Positions 44,353 through 53,749 of a stretch of 64,000 bases of DNA are shown in pieces. The DNA comes from Jejuia sp047345485 (GTDB taxonomy: Bacteria; Bacteroidota; Bacteroidia; Flavobacteriales; Flavobacteriaceae). The DNA is taken from NCBI RefSeq assembly GCF_047345485.1, contig NZ_JBLFEN010000002.1, positions 1-64,000 of the forward strand, read 5' to 3'. The position numbers were made by a program, and so were the translations under genes. The notes beneath the pieces are model-generated. The model saw only the letters and a list, made by a program, of their open reading frames with translations, searched no databases and was not told where the DNA came from. Within the stretch, counting starts at the first letter, position 1. Each line of letters begins with the position of its first letter.

Positions 44353-46083
44353 TTAAAAATCAAACTTAAAGGTAGCACCTGCTAGAAACTGAATGCCTTG
44401 TACTGGGAAATTTTGCCAGCGTTGATACTCATTATTAGCTATATTATTGGCTTTTGCAAACACAGATATTTGATCGTTTATGTGATATCCCACGTGTGCA
44501 TTGGCATCAAAAAAGCTATCTAAAGTTTGCGTAAACGGTGTTGTAGCAGTAACACCATCGTTTAAGAAAAACTGATCTTTACGCTCGCCTGTGTATATTA
44601 AATTTGCACCTGCAAACCAATGTTCGTCTATTTGATAGTCTAAAAACAAAGAACCCACAATATCTGGTAAATTCCATGCTTCGGCCTCATTGGTTGTGTT
44701 ATATGTAAAATATTCTGCTTTTATACCAAGGGTAAAATTTCTGTTAACGTCTACATTTAAAGCGCCTGCTACTCCAAAGGTTTTAATATCGTCATACACA
44801 ATACCAAACGAGTTTCCATAAGAATACGGTTGATTTTGCCTTAGGGTAATCTCATTATTTCTGAAAAGCGCTTTATTCCTATCAGATTTATAGAGGCCGT
44901 TAATACTGTAACTCATATTACTAGACAACTTACCTTTTAACCCTGCGTAGGCATTGTATTGTTGGTCTGTTGGCTGTACAAAAAGCGTTGGTGATACAAA
45001 AGGATTTTCGGTTGCAAAATCGTAATACGAATTTTGAATTAAAACACCTGTTATACCTCCAAACGCAATAAGCACATCGTTTACTAATCTATAAGTTGCT
45101 GTAATATTTGGATAGATAAATAATGTATTATCGCCAGTAGCTCTATCGTTTAAATAGTTAATTGATGCGCCGAGATTTACAGTTAAATCGTCTTGACGTA
45201 ATTGGTATGAGGGTGAAATACCTACGGTAATATTCCCGTATTCTACCTCGTTTGTAGTAGTAAAGCCCCTATCGAACGTACCACCTAAATAATCAATAGT
45301 AACAGCGGTAGATACCTCTTCTCCATTTACAGGAATATCTACTTTTGCTTTTGCTACAAAACGATTTTCTCCAGAGCCTTGATCGTCAAAAAAGCGTCTA
45401 AAATAGAAACTCCCAGAATTGATATAGGTATCTTGAAAAGTTATATCGCCGCCAAAATGTGCATTTGAAAAGGTATGCTCTGGGTTTACACCATCGTTTA
45501 ATGCTGTTGCTATTTGAGATTGAGGCACACCATACCAATTAAAACGTTGGTGTTGAAACCCACCTTGCACCGTCCACGCTAAATCGCGAAGCTGAGATGT
45601 ATAATTAGCATGTAACGTGGTATTTAAAAAATTATCATCAAGCTGAACGCCTTCTATACCACCACCCGAGGAATGATGACTAAGATAACCACCAACACTT
45701 TCGGTTCTATTAATGGCGTGGTTTAAATATACTTCGCCTACAATTGTAGTAAAAGAACCTACAGCTAATGTGGCATAATTATCAAATAATTTTACTGGTT
45801 TTGCCTTTTCTACAGTCGCTGCTTTCCCTTTTGCTGGTGTAAATGTAGAGGCTACAGGAAATGAAAAAATATTGTATTTAATATCCTTTTTCTTGATAGC
45901 CTCATCATCGTTAGTTGATGGTACTTCTTTAACCTTAAAGGCATCTGAAATGGATGGTGCATAAGGCTTAACGACATCTATAACTCCTGTATTTATAGTA
46001 TCATTAGTTTTTTTCTGAGCGAATGAAACTAGAGTGTTTAGTGTAACTAAAAGTAATATTATATGCTGTATGTGCTTTCGCAT
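44353..46083 (-). CDS. Outer-membrane beta-barrel protein (TonB-dependent-receptor-like barrel, no plug seen)
   Basis: A 576-residue protein with a signal peptide (1-22, ending SFAQ). A Lys/Pro-rich N-terminal segment includes IDVVKPYAPSISDAFKVKEVP, then repeated strands resembling the barrel of TonB-dependent receptors and a C-terminal TFKFDF. No plug domain is recognisable in the first 120 residues. The gene ends an apparent operon, 68 bp downstream of the TPR protein; the pairing is common in flavobacteria and its role is unknown. Confidence 0.8.
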   Translation of the reverse strand: MRKHIQHIILLLVTLNTLVSFAQKKTNDTINTGVIDVVKPYAPSISDAFKVKEVPSTNDDEAIKKKDIKYNIFSFPVASTFTPAKGKAATVEKAKPVKLFDNYATLAVGSFTTIVGEVYLNHAINRTESVGGYLSHHSSGGGIEGVQLDDNFLNTTLHANYTSQLRDLAWTVQGGFQHQRFNWYGVPQSQIATALNDGVNPEHTFSNAHFGGDITFQDTYINSGSFYFRRFFDDQGSGENRFVAKAKVDIPVNGEEVSTAVTIDYLGGTFDRGFTTTNEVEYGNITVGISPSYQLRQDDLTVNLGASINYLNDRATGDNTLFIYPNITATYRLVNDVLIAFGGITGVLIQNSYYDFATENPFVSPTLFVQPTDQQYNAYAGLKGKLSSNMSYSINGLYKSDRNKALFRNNEITLRQNQPYSYGNSFGIVYDDIKTFGVAGALNVDVNRNFTLGIKAEYFTYNTTNEAEAWNLPDIVGSLFLDYQIDEHWFAGANLIYTGERKDQFFLNDGVTATTPFTQTLDSFFDANAHVGYHINDQISVFAKANNIANNEYQRWQNFPVQGIQFLAGATFKFDF

Positions 46084-46151
46084 GTGTTTTTTGATTTAAG
46101 ATTGACGATTAACAATTTTTGATTTCTGAATTTTAAAGCTGTTAACTATTT

Positions 46152-49100
46152 TTAATCCTGTGGCGCAATTGATGCATTTGTTTTGGCTTCTTCTTGCTTT
46201 ATCTGTTTTAATTCGGTTTTTGCTTCATCAATAACATCGGTAAATTGCGTGAAATTATCAATGACACTTTCTAAAATATATGTGGCTTGATATGCATCAT
46301 CTAAGGCATAAAAATTCTTAGCCATAACCACTAGCCCTTTCGCGCCATAATATTTATAACCAGAATAATCTTTTGCTAGTTTTTGTGCTGATGTGTTAGA
46401 GGCTTTATAATCGCCATCTTTATGTTTAAAATAAGCATCGTAATATAGTGCCTCTGCGGCAGTTTTGCCTGTTGCCACCTGTTGTACATTTCTATAAGCT
46501 AATTTTGCTTTGGCTTCATCACCCGTTTTTATTGCAGATCGTGCAATGATAATATGCGCATCACTCCTAATTTTATTATCTAGTTTTGCACTTTTTAATA
46601 CCTTTTCTGCGTATGTTACAGCGTTATCAAAATCTTCTAATTGATAATTGGCTTTCATTAAATTAGATTGTGCAAAAATCACATTTTGAGGAAAATTTGC
46701 TTCCACTTCTAAACGCTGTAATAACGGTATAGCTTCATTCCAGTTTTTATTTTCTAAATGGTATTGTGATAGTCTTAATAATGCTTCTTCTGTAAATTCG
46801 CTTTGAGACGCTTCCACCACAAATTTATAATGCGGTGCCGCATTAGCAATTAAATCTTTCTTGTAATATAATTGTGCTAAATAGAAATGCGACTGCAAAC
46901 TATGGATGCCATTAGGAAAACTATTAAGGTAATTATTAAACTGCTGTATCGCGGCATCGGTACTACCTTCTAAATACTGTTTTTCTGCAGCTTGGTAAGC
47001 AGTATTATCTAAATCTGCATCGGTTACCTCAACATAATCTAATTGTTTAACCCAAGCGGCATATTCGTTTACACGTCCTAAATCTATATAAATCAATCGT
47101 GCTGTAGACACTGCTTGCACCGCTTCTGGAGTGCCTTGATATGCACTAGCTACACGTTTAAATTTCACTAACGCAGCTTCGTTTTTACTAGCATTATAAT
47201 GAATTAATCCTTGACGCAACAATGATTTTGGTACAAACGAACTCATTTTAAATTCTGAGTTTAATTTATTGTAGCGCGCCATAGCTTTATTCGTTTGGTT
47301 TGCTTTTACATAAGAATTTCCTAGTTCGTATAAAGCATCGTCTCGTAATTTAGATGTTGGATATTCGCCAATAAAGCGTTCTAATTCTTTTATTTTTTTT
47401 GAAGAATTTCCTGCATAACCTGTACTTATGGCTTTTTGAAAGAACGCATAATCAGATTCTATGGCATTCATTTTCACAGCGTTTTCATAAGCACTTATCG
47501 CTTTATTGTATTGACTTGATACAAAATACCCATCGCCCAATCTTAGATAAGCATCATTTAATCTAACCTTATCATCACTACGTTTTGCTATAAATTGATC
47601 AAAATAATTTGAGGCTTGATTGTAATTTTTCAACTTAAAATACGTGTATGCTAAATTATAATCTATGTTATTTAGTTCTGGCACATCTATTCCTGCAGAT
47701 TGTTGGATAAATTGCTTAAAGCCAACTAAAGCATCTTCATAATTGGTTAAATTATAATCGGTTTCTGCTTTCCAAAACGTGGCTCTCGCAATAAAACTTG
47801 CATCTATAGCTTGGTTTAAAGATGTATCAAATAATTGTTCAGCCTCTATATATTGCGTATCATTATACAATTCTAAACCTCTATAAAATGCTACTTTTTG
47901 GTAAGCAGCTTTATTTTCAAAACTTTTTTTATTTTCTAGAAGATTAAGCGCTTCTTCATAATTTTTTGAAGTGATGTAGGAATCAATTAATAGTGTTTCA
48001 ATCTCTACTTTATAAGACGTTTTTGGATATTTACCTAAGTAACCGGCCAATACTTGTGGTACAGATTGATAGGGATTACCAATCTCGTAACTAATCTTAG
48101 CATAGTTTAACCAAGCATCTTCCTGAAGTTTTAAATCGAAATCCATTTGAGATGCATTTCTAAAAGCATTTAAAGCCTCTTGTTTTTTATCTAGATTGAT
48201 GTAACTTTCGCCTAAGTGATAGTAGGCATTTTGCGCAATACTATTGGTGCCTCCAATAATTTTATTAAATTCTGAGATCGCTTTATTATAATCACCTTGT
48301 TTGTAATGGGCGTACCCTAATTGGTAAAAATCGGTATTATTCCACTTTGCCTTTTTTTGGCGTTTGCCTTTTTTACCATTGTAAGCTTGTAAAAACGGAA
48401 TAGCCTCTGCATACTGCTCTAAATTAAAATAACTTTCGCCTATTATTTTAGATAATTCTGATATTTCATCAGCATCACTAGTGTCTAATCTATCTTTGGC
48501 CAAGGCTATGGCTTTTTCAAATTTACCTAATTTAAAATTTAAATCGGCTTGATAATATGATAATTTCTCTTTGTAGCGCTCTTGGTCTTCAACTTGCTCA
48601 AAATACGCATTAGCACTATCGTAATCATCACCTTCATAAGCCATAAAACCAATATAATATTTGGCTTGCGATCCATATTCAGAAGAGTTTTCAACCTTAG
48701 TTAAATACGTTTTGGCATCTTTATACTGCTTGGTTACAAACGCTGTATAGCCATTATTAAAATAAAATTTTTGACGTTCTTTTCTAGATAGCGCACCTTC
48801 ATCAACCTTAGCATACCATTTTCTAGCATACGCGTATTTTCCATTTGTAAAATAATAATCTGCTACATCTACAAACGCTGTATTTCGCTTTGTACTGGTA
48901 GGATAATCTTCTACAAAATCTGTAATTAATTGATCTGCATTTTGCTGATTTAAGCGCACCGCACAATTGGCAATATAATAGGCACATTCTCCCTTAACAC
49001 CCGCTTTATCTGTAGTTTTTTTGATTTGTGAAAACAGCGACTTTGCAGCCTGATATTGTTGATTATTATAAAGGCTCAATGCCTTTTGAAAATCGGCTAA

Positions 49101-49187
49101 ACTATTGGTATATACCGCAGATTGTTGGGCAAATACTTGTAATCCTAAGCATAGCGTTAAGATTAAAATAAAACGTTTAAGATGCAT
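46152..49187 (-). CDS. Large periplasmic TPR protein
   Basis: A 1011-residue protein with a signal peptide (1-20, ending VFAQ), consisting almost wholly of tetratricopeptide repeats (for example NTDFYQLGYAHYKQGDYNKAI and DDALYELGNSYVKANQTNKA). TPR arrays scaffold protein complexes. It is upstream of the beta-barrel gene and probably acts with it at the outer membrane. Its promoter is divergent from ftsE. Confidence 0.88.
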   Translation of the reverse strand: MHLKRFILILTLCLGLQVFAQQSAVYTNSLADFQKALSLYNNQQYQAAKSLFSQIKKTTDKAGVKGECAYYIANCAVRLNQQNADQLITDFVEDYPTSTKRNTAFVDVADYYFTNGKYAYARKWYAKVDEGALSRKERQKFYFNNGYTAFVTKQYKDAKTYLTKVENSSEYGSQAKYYIGFMAYEGDDYDSANAYFEQVEDQERYKEKLSYYQADLNFKLGKFEKAIALAKDRLDTSDADEISELSKIIGESYFNLEQYAEAIPFLQAYNGKKGKRQKKAKWNNTDFYQLGYAHYKQGDYNKAISEFNKIIGGTNSIAQNAYYHLGESYINLDKKQEALNAFRNASQMDFDLKLQEDAWLNYAKISYEIGNPYQSVPQVLAGYLGKYPKTSYKVEIETLLIDSYITSKNYEEALNLLENKKSFENKAAYQKVAFYRGLELYNDTQYIEAEQLFDTSLNQAIDASFIARATFWKAETDYNLTNYEDALVGFKQFIQQSAGIDVPELNNIDYNLAYTYFKLKNYNQASNYFDQFIAKRSDDKVRLNDAYLRLGDGYFVSSQYNKAISAYENAVKMNAIESDYAFFQKAISTGYAGNSSKKIKELERFIGEYPTSKLRDDALYELGNSYVKANQTNKAMARYNKLNSEFKMSSFVPKSLLRQGLIHYNASKNEAALVKFKRVASAYQGTPEAVQAVSTARLIYIDLGRVNEYAAWVKQLDYVEVTDADLDNTAYQAAEKQYLEGSTDAAIQQFNNYLNSFPNGIHSLQSHFYLAQLYYKKDLIANAAPHYKFVVEASQSEFTEEALLRLSQYHLENKNWNEAIPLLQRLEVEANFPQNVIFAQSNLMKANYQLEDFDNAVTYAEKVLKSAKLDNKIRSDAHIIIARSAIKTGDEAKAKLAYRNVQQVATGKTAAEALYYDAYFKHKDGDYKASNTSAQKLAKDYSGYKYYGAKGLVVMAKNFYALDDAYQATYILESVIDNFTQFTDVIDEAKTELKQIKQEEAKTNASIAPQD

Positions 49188-49215
49188 TTAGTATCTATTT
49201 TTGTTTGATGAAATT

Positions 49216-49223
49216 CAAAGATA
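49216..49223 (-). promoter_or_regulatory. Putative -7 box TATCTTTG for the TPR gene
   Basis: Perfect TAnnTTTG on the minus strand, 28 bp before the TPR start. Confidence 0.45.
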
Positions 49224-49474
49224 AACAAAGGTTTTAGATTCTCATTTTAAGAGAACAACTAATTACTTTAAAACCAAAATATACATTTTGTATATTTTCT
49301 TAATCTATAACGCAACAATTATGCTAGAATTATATTTTGAGTACTAAATGTTAAACAACATCAAAAAATAAAGGTGAAATATTTAAGAAAAAACAATAAA
49401 TAAAAAGAAAAACTGTTAAGGGTTTGCGCCATTAAACTTTAAGCTTTAAACTTGTAATTACAAATTTTTTTTAC

Positions 49475-50158
49475 ATGCCAGAAACTATTTTACATTTAAA
49501 AGACGCCTCTATTTACCAAGGTGAAAGTTTAGTGCTTTCTGGTGTAAATGTTGAAATACATAAAGGAGAGTTTGTGTATCTAATAGGAAAAACAGGCACA
49601 GGAAAAAGTAGTTTTATGAAAACGCTTTATGGCGATTTGCCTTTAAAAGATGGTGAAGGTGCTATTGTGGATTACAACCTAAAAACTTTAAAAGAAAGAG
49701 ACATTCCGTATTTAAGACGAAAACTAGGTGTGGTATTTCAAGATTTTAAACTATTGATAGACCGCACTATAAATGATAATCTCATTTTTGTTTTAAAAGC
49801 TACCGGATGGAAAGACAAAGATAAAATTAACCAACGTGTAGAAGAGGTATTAACTAAAGTTGGTATGAAAACCAAAGGATTTAAATTCCCGCATGAGCTT
49901 TCTGGTGGCGAGCAGCAACGTGTAGCTATTGCAAGAGCATTATTAAATAATCCTGAACTTATTTTAGCAGATGAGCCTACAGGAAATTTAGACCCACAAA
50001 CCAGTATAGAAGTAATGCAAGTGCTACAAGATATTAATAAAAATGGCAACACAATACTTATGGCTACACACGATTATGCGTTGCTTTTAAAATACCCTAG
50101 CAAAACGCTAAAATGCGATGAAAACCAGGTATATGAGGTGGTGCAACGAAAAGGATAG
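49475..50158 (+). CDS. ftsE: Cell division ATP-binding protein FtsE
   Basis: A 227-residue ABC ATPase with Walker A GKTGTGKS (38-45), signature LSGGEQQRVAIARAL and Walker B LILADEPT. The VVFQDFKLLIDRTINDN stretch is the FtsE-type variant. It normally pairs with FtsX to activate peptidoglycan hydrolases at division. No ftsX follows, so its partner is elsewhere, as is common in Bacteroidota. It is 3 bp before the methyltransferase gene and may be co-transcribed. Confidence 0.93.
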   Translation: MPETILHLKDASIYQGESLVLSGVNVEIHKGEFVYLIGKTGTGKSSFMKTLYGDLPLKDGEGAIVDYNLKTLKERDIPYLRRKLGVVFQDFKLLIDRTINDNLIFVLKATGWKDKDKINQRVEEVLTKVGMKTKGFKFPHELSGGEQQRVAIARALLNNPELILADEPTGNLDPQTSIEVMQVLQDINKNGNTILMATHDYALLLKYPSKTLKCDENQVYEVVQRKG

Positions 50159-50161
50159 TAA

Positions 50162-50893
50162 ATGTATAACCTAATTAAAAAAACAGTAAAAGCCTGCATT
50201 CCAAAAAAATTCCTTTTTAAAAACGAATTATTCTTTCGTTCTTTTTATGGCGCATTTTACAAAGGAAAATCTCATAAATGTAATGTTTGTAATAAAGAGT
50301 CAAGCCGTTTTATTGCATTAGAAAACACAGACCTCATGTGTGCTTTTTGCGGGAGTTTATCTAGAAACAGAAGGCTTTGGCATTTACTTAATACTAACAG
50401 ACTTAAAGGTAATGTGTTACATTTTTCACCGTCCCGAAGTCTTTACCGAAATTTAAATAAAATTAAAAGTATTACATATTTCGGCACAAATTTTGGGAAT
50501 GATTTTTTGGCTGATTATAAGTTTGATATTACTAATATTGAGCAGCCTGCAGCACAATTTGACACTATTATTTGTTATCATATTTTAGAGCACATTATTG
50601 ATGATAAAAAAGCAATGGGTGAACTTTACAGAGTGTTAAAACCCAATGGAACGATATACATTCAAACCCCTTACAAAGAGGGTGCTATATATGAAGATTA
50701 TAGCATTACGTCGCCCAAGGATAGAATTAAACATTTTGGACAGTTTGATCATGTTAGAATCTATTCAATAGAGGGTTTAATAGAGAGACTTAAACATTCT
50801 GGTTTTTCGGTTGAAGAAAAAAACTTTATAAGTGATGAAAATAGTTTATATTATGGCTTTAAACCCGAGACTATTTTAATACTAAGCAAATAA
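50162..50893 (+). CDS. Class I SAM-dependent methyltransferase with zinc-ribbon-like N-terminus
   Basis: A 243-residue protein. Near the N-terminus is a Cys pattern CNVCNKES-x-CAFCGS that may bind zinc. The methyltransferase core has FDTIICYHILEHIIDD and GELYRVLKPNGTIYIQTPY. Such proteins often modify glycans or lipids in surface polysaccharide clusters. Its stop and the next start overlap (TAATG). Confidence 0.85.
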   Translation: MYNLIKKTVKACIPKKFLFKNELFFRSFYGAFYKGKSHKCNVCNKESSRFIALENTDLMCAFCGSLSRNRRLWHLLNTNRLKGNVLHFSPSRSLYRNLNKIKSITYFGTNFGNDFLADYKFDITNIEQPAAQFDTIICYHILEHIIDDKKAMGELYRVLKPNGTIYIQTPYKEGAIYEDYSITSPKDRIKHFGQFDHVRIYSIEGLIERLKHSGFSVEEKNFISDENSLYYGFKPETILILSK

Positions 50894-51789
50894 TGCTCTC
50901 TATACTAATACCCGTTTATAATTACGGCATCTCTCAATTAGTTACCGAATTGCATCATCAAGCAACAAATGCTGGAATTGATTTTGAAATTATTTGTTTC
51001 AATGACGCATCCAACGCGTACATAATGGAAAACAGAGATACTGTTGAAAAACTAACTTACACAAAGATAATAGATACGCATGTAAATGTAGGTAGAACTC
51101 AGGCTAGACAACAATTATGTAACCAAGCTACATTTGATTGGTTGTTATTTTTAGATGCAGATGTACTCCCAAAATCAAAATCTTTTATAGCATTATATTT
51201 AAATAAAATTTCATCTGGTTACGATGCATTTTTTGGAGGTTTCGCATATGTTGATGAGCCACCAAATCAAAACAATATGCTTAGATGGAAATATGGAAAA
51301 AAATTTGAAGAAGTTGATGCTAGTAAGCGTAATAAAAAACCATACCAGCTTATTATTTCAGCAAATTTTTTGATTAAAAAAGAGGTTTTTAATGCTATTA
51401 ATTCTAAAATCAAAAGAAAAAGCTACGGTTTAGATAACTATTTTGCGGCTCTTTTAAAACAACATAATATTAAAGTTTTACACTTAAATAATGAAGTGTA
51501 TCATCTTGGGTTAGAAAATAATCAAACCTATTTGCATAAAACAGAAGAAGCTGTAACAACTTTACTTTGGATTATAAAACATACTAAGATACCTAAACAA
51601 ACTCAAAAATTATTGTATGTTTTTGAAAAATTAAAAAAAGTAAAACTTAATATGTTCATGGTATTTCTATTTAAACATTTTAGCACTACCATTAAAAAAA
51701 ATTTATTGAGTACGTCTCCAAATATTCATGTATTGCAACTGTACAAACTTTTATACATTTGCTATAAAGACAAAACAACTACTTTATAA
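50893..51789 (+). CDS. Family 2 glycosyltransferase
   Basis: A 298-residue GT2 enzyme: LSILIPVYNYGI at the start, the nucleotide-binding DASN, a LFLDADVLPKS metal-binding motif and YGLDNYFAALL further on. It adds a sugar to a polysaccharide or lipid acceptor. Start and stop overlap with both neighbours (TAATG at each end), indicating translational coupling. Confidence 0.88.
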   Translation: MLSILIPVYNYGISQLVTELHHQATNAGIDFEIICFNDASNAYIMENRDTVEKLTYTKIIDTHVNVGRTQARQQLCNQATFDWLLFLDADVLPKSKSFIALYLNKISSGYDAFFGGFAYVDEPPNQNNMLRWKYGKKFEEVDASKRNKKPYQLIISANFLIKKEVFNAINSKIKRKSYGLDNYFAALLKQHNIKVLHLNNEVYHLGLENNQTYLHKTEEAVTTLLWIIKHTKIPKQTQKLLYVFEKLKKVKLNMFMVFLFKHFSTTIKKNLLSTSPNIHVLQLYKLLYICYKDKTTTL

Positions 51790-52712
51790 TGTTTGATACA
51801 CTTTTTTTTTCTGTAGTTATACCACTTTACAACAAAGAAGATTATATAGAAAACACTCTTAAAAGCGTATTGGCACAATCTTACCAAAATTTTGAAATTA
51901 TAGTTGTAAATGACGGTTGTACAGATAATAGCGTAACTGTTGTAACTAATTTAAAGTCTGATTTTGTTTCAATTATACATCAAAAGAATCTCGGACTATC
52001 TGCTGCCAGAAATTCCGGTATTAGAGCTTCTAAACACAATTATATTGCGTTTTTAGATGCAGATGATTTATGGTGTGAAGATTATTTACAGACCATAAAA
52101 AAACTAATTACAATTAACCCAACAGAAAGTGTTTATACTACAGCTTCAGCTATTCTAAGACCTTGGCAAACACCAAATTTAAATGCACAACCCTTTGATG
52201 TCGATCAAGTAATATCAACTTCAAATTATTTTACTTTCAAAAAAAATTTTTTTTCTAATAGCAGTTTAGTCATCAAAAAGGAAGTATTTGACACCATTGG
52301 CTATTATAATGAACATATAAACTACGGAGAAGAAGAAGATTTTTCTATAAGGTGCTTTAGTAAATATAAGTTGGTACATTATAATGCTAGCAAAGTATAT
52401 TACCTTAAAGGTCTTGAAAACCAATTAACCGCTCCTAATAATAAAATAGAGCGCAAAATACCAGATTACTCAAAATACTTAACCAAAGAGAATTATAAAA
52501 CACTGAAGCCCTATATAGATTTTGTTCATTTTAAACTTATAATGTTATATAAAATGGAAAGAAACAAAAAACTAGTTAAGATATTTAAGGATAAAGTTTC
52601 TATTTCTAATCTAAACTTAATCCAAAAAATTAAGTTTATAATGCCAACACCACTATTTTATTATTCTAAACATATTTACTTATGGTTTACAAAAGTTGTT
52701 TCCCACTCTTGA
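51789..52712 (+). CDS. Family 2 glycosyltransferase
   Basis: A 307-residue GT2 enzyme. SVVIPLYNKEDYIENTLKS, VVNDGCTDNS and YIAFLDADDLW are typical GT-A motifs, with YGEEEDFSIRC later. It is related to but distinct from the preceding GT2. Its 3' end overlaps the convergent GT4 gene by 37 bp. Confidence 0.92.
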   Translation: MFDTLFFSVVIPLYNKEDYIENTLKSVLAQSYQNFEIIVVNDGCTDNSVTVVTNLKSDFVSIIHQKNLGLSAARNSGIRASKHNYIAFLDADDLWCEDYLQTIKKLITINPTESVYTTASAILRPWQTPNLNAQPFDVDQVISTSNYFTFKKNFFSNSSLVIKKEVFDTIGYYNEHINYGEEEDFSIRCFSKYKLVHYNASKVYYLKGLENQLTAPNNKIERKIPDYSKYLTKENYKTLKPYIDFVHFKLIMLYKMERNKKLVKIFKDKVSISNLNLIQKIKFIMPTPLFYYSKHIYLWFTKVVSHS

Positions 52713-53749
52713 ATGATAGCCTCTTCTGAAAATATTTCCAAGCCAAGTGATGTATTTGCTTTTATCTTATTGTAAAATGCGTCATCCAATAGCCTATTTA
52801 ATGCAGCTACTAATGCCTTTTTATTTTGATTTTCTACCAAAATACCATTTAAATTATGTTTAATAATTTCATTTGGCCCACTATTACAGTTGTAAGCTAT
52901 TAGTGGCGTACCAAGGTTTAGTGCTTCAAGCAACACCATAGGAAAACCCTCAAACTTACTAGATAATACTAAAGCCTTTGCATTTTGTATTAGCGGATAG
53001 GGCTCATTAGTAAATGGCATTATTTTAATACGATTTTTAAATTCTGAATTATTAATCAACCCTTTCAACTTAGACTGTTCAGGGCCATCTCCAACAATAA
53101 AAAGTTTAATGTTCTGTTTGGGCAATTTTGACTGTTGATAACACTCAATTAAAACATCAAACTGTTTTACATCAGTTAATCTACCGATACCAATTATATA
53201 GGAATTATCAGTACTAATACTATGTGAGTATTTTAATAATTGGGTAGTATCAATAAAGTTATAGATAGTTTTACCTGTAATACTGAGTTTTTTATACAAA
53301 CGGTCTCTAATACTATTGCTAACTGTTACAAAGCTACCACGTTTTACATGAGGTAATTTAGCAAGCCATATTATATTTAAAAATGAAAAATAGTAGTGTA
53401 AATGATAATTGTGAATACAATAAATAACATTTAAGTGCTTAAAAACTATTTTAGAAAACACCAGTTCTTTTAAGTAAACATCACGCAAACGATGATCTAT
53501 AACACAGTCGAATTCATTTTGTTTAAAAAACTTTATAAACTTTACAAAGGCTTTTAACTTACCAAATTCTTCTTTTACTACTCCAAAATTATATAACCTT
53601 CCACTATAATTATATGTTATATGATTTTGCATGGAAACAATGGTAATACTGTATCCTCGTTTTTCAAGAGCTATAGACAAATTTGCCGCTACCTTTTCGG
53701 CACCACCAGAGCTTAAGCTAGACACCAATAAACATATTTTTTTACTCAT
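52676..53749 (-). CDS. Family 4 glycosyltransferase
   Basis: A 357-residue GT-B enzyme. N-terminal LLVSSLSSGGAEKVAANL; C-terminal nucleotide-sugar-binding region IGIGRLTDVKQF, FIVGDGPEQSKL and the EX7E-like KFEGFPMVLLEAL. It overlaps the start of the upstream phosphoethanolamine-transferase-like gene by 8 bp (start 53749, stop of neighbour 53742). Confidence 0.93.
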   Translation of the reverse strand: MSKKICLLVSSLSSGGAEKVAANLSIALEKRGYSITIVSMQNHITYNYSGRLYNFGVVKEEFGKLKAFVKFIKFFKQNEFDCVIDHRLRDVYLKELVFSKIVFKHLNVIYCIHNYHLHYYFSFLNIIWLAKLPHVKRGSFVTVSNSIRDRLYKKLSITGKTIYNFIDTTQLLKYSHSISTDNSYIIGIGRLTDVKQFDVLIECYQQSKLPKQNIKLFIVGDGPEQSKLKGLINNSEFKNRIKIMPFTNEPYPLIQNAKALVLSSKFEGFPMVLLEALNLGTPLIAYNCNSGPNEIIKHNLNGILVENQNKKALVAALNRLLDDAFYNKIKANTSLGLEIFSEEAIIQEWETTFVNHK

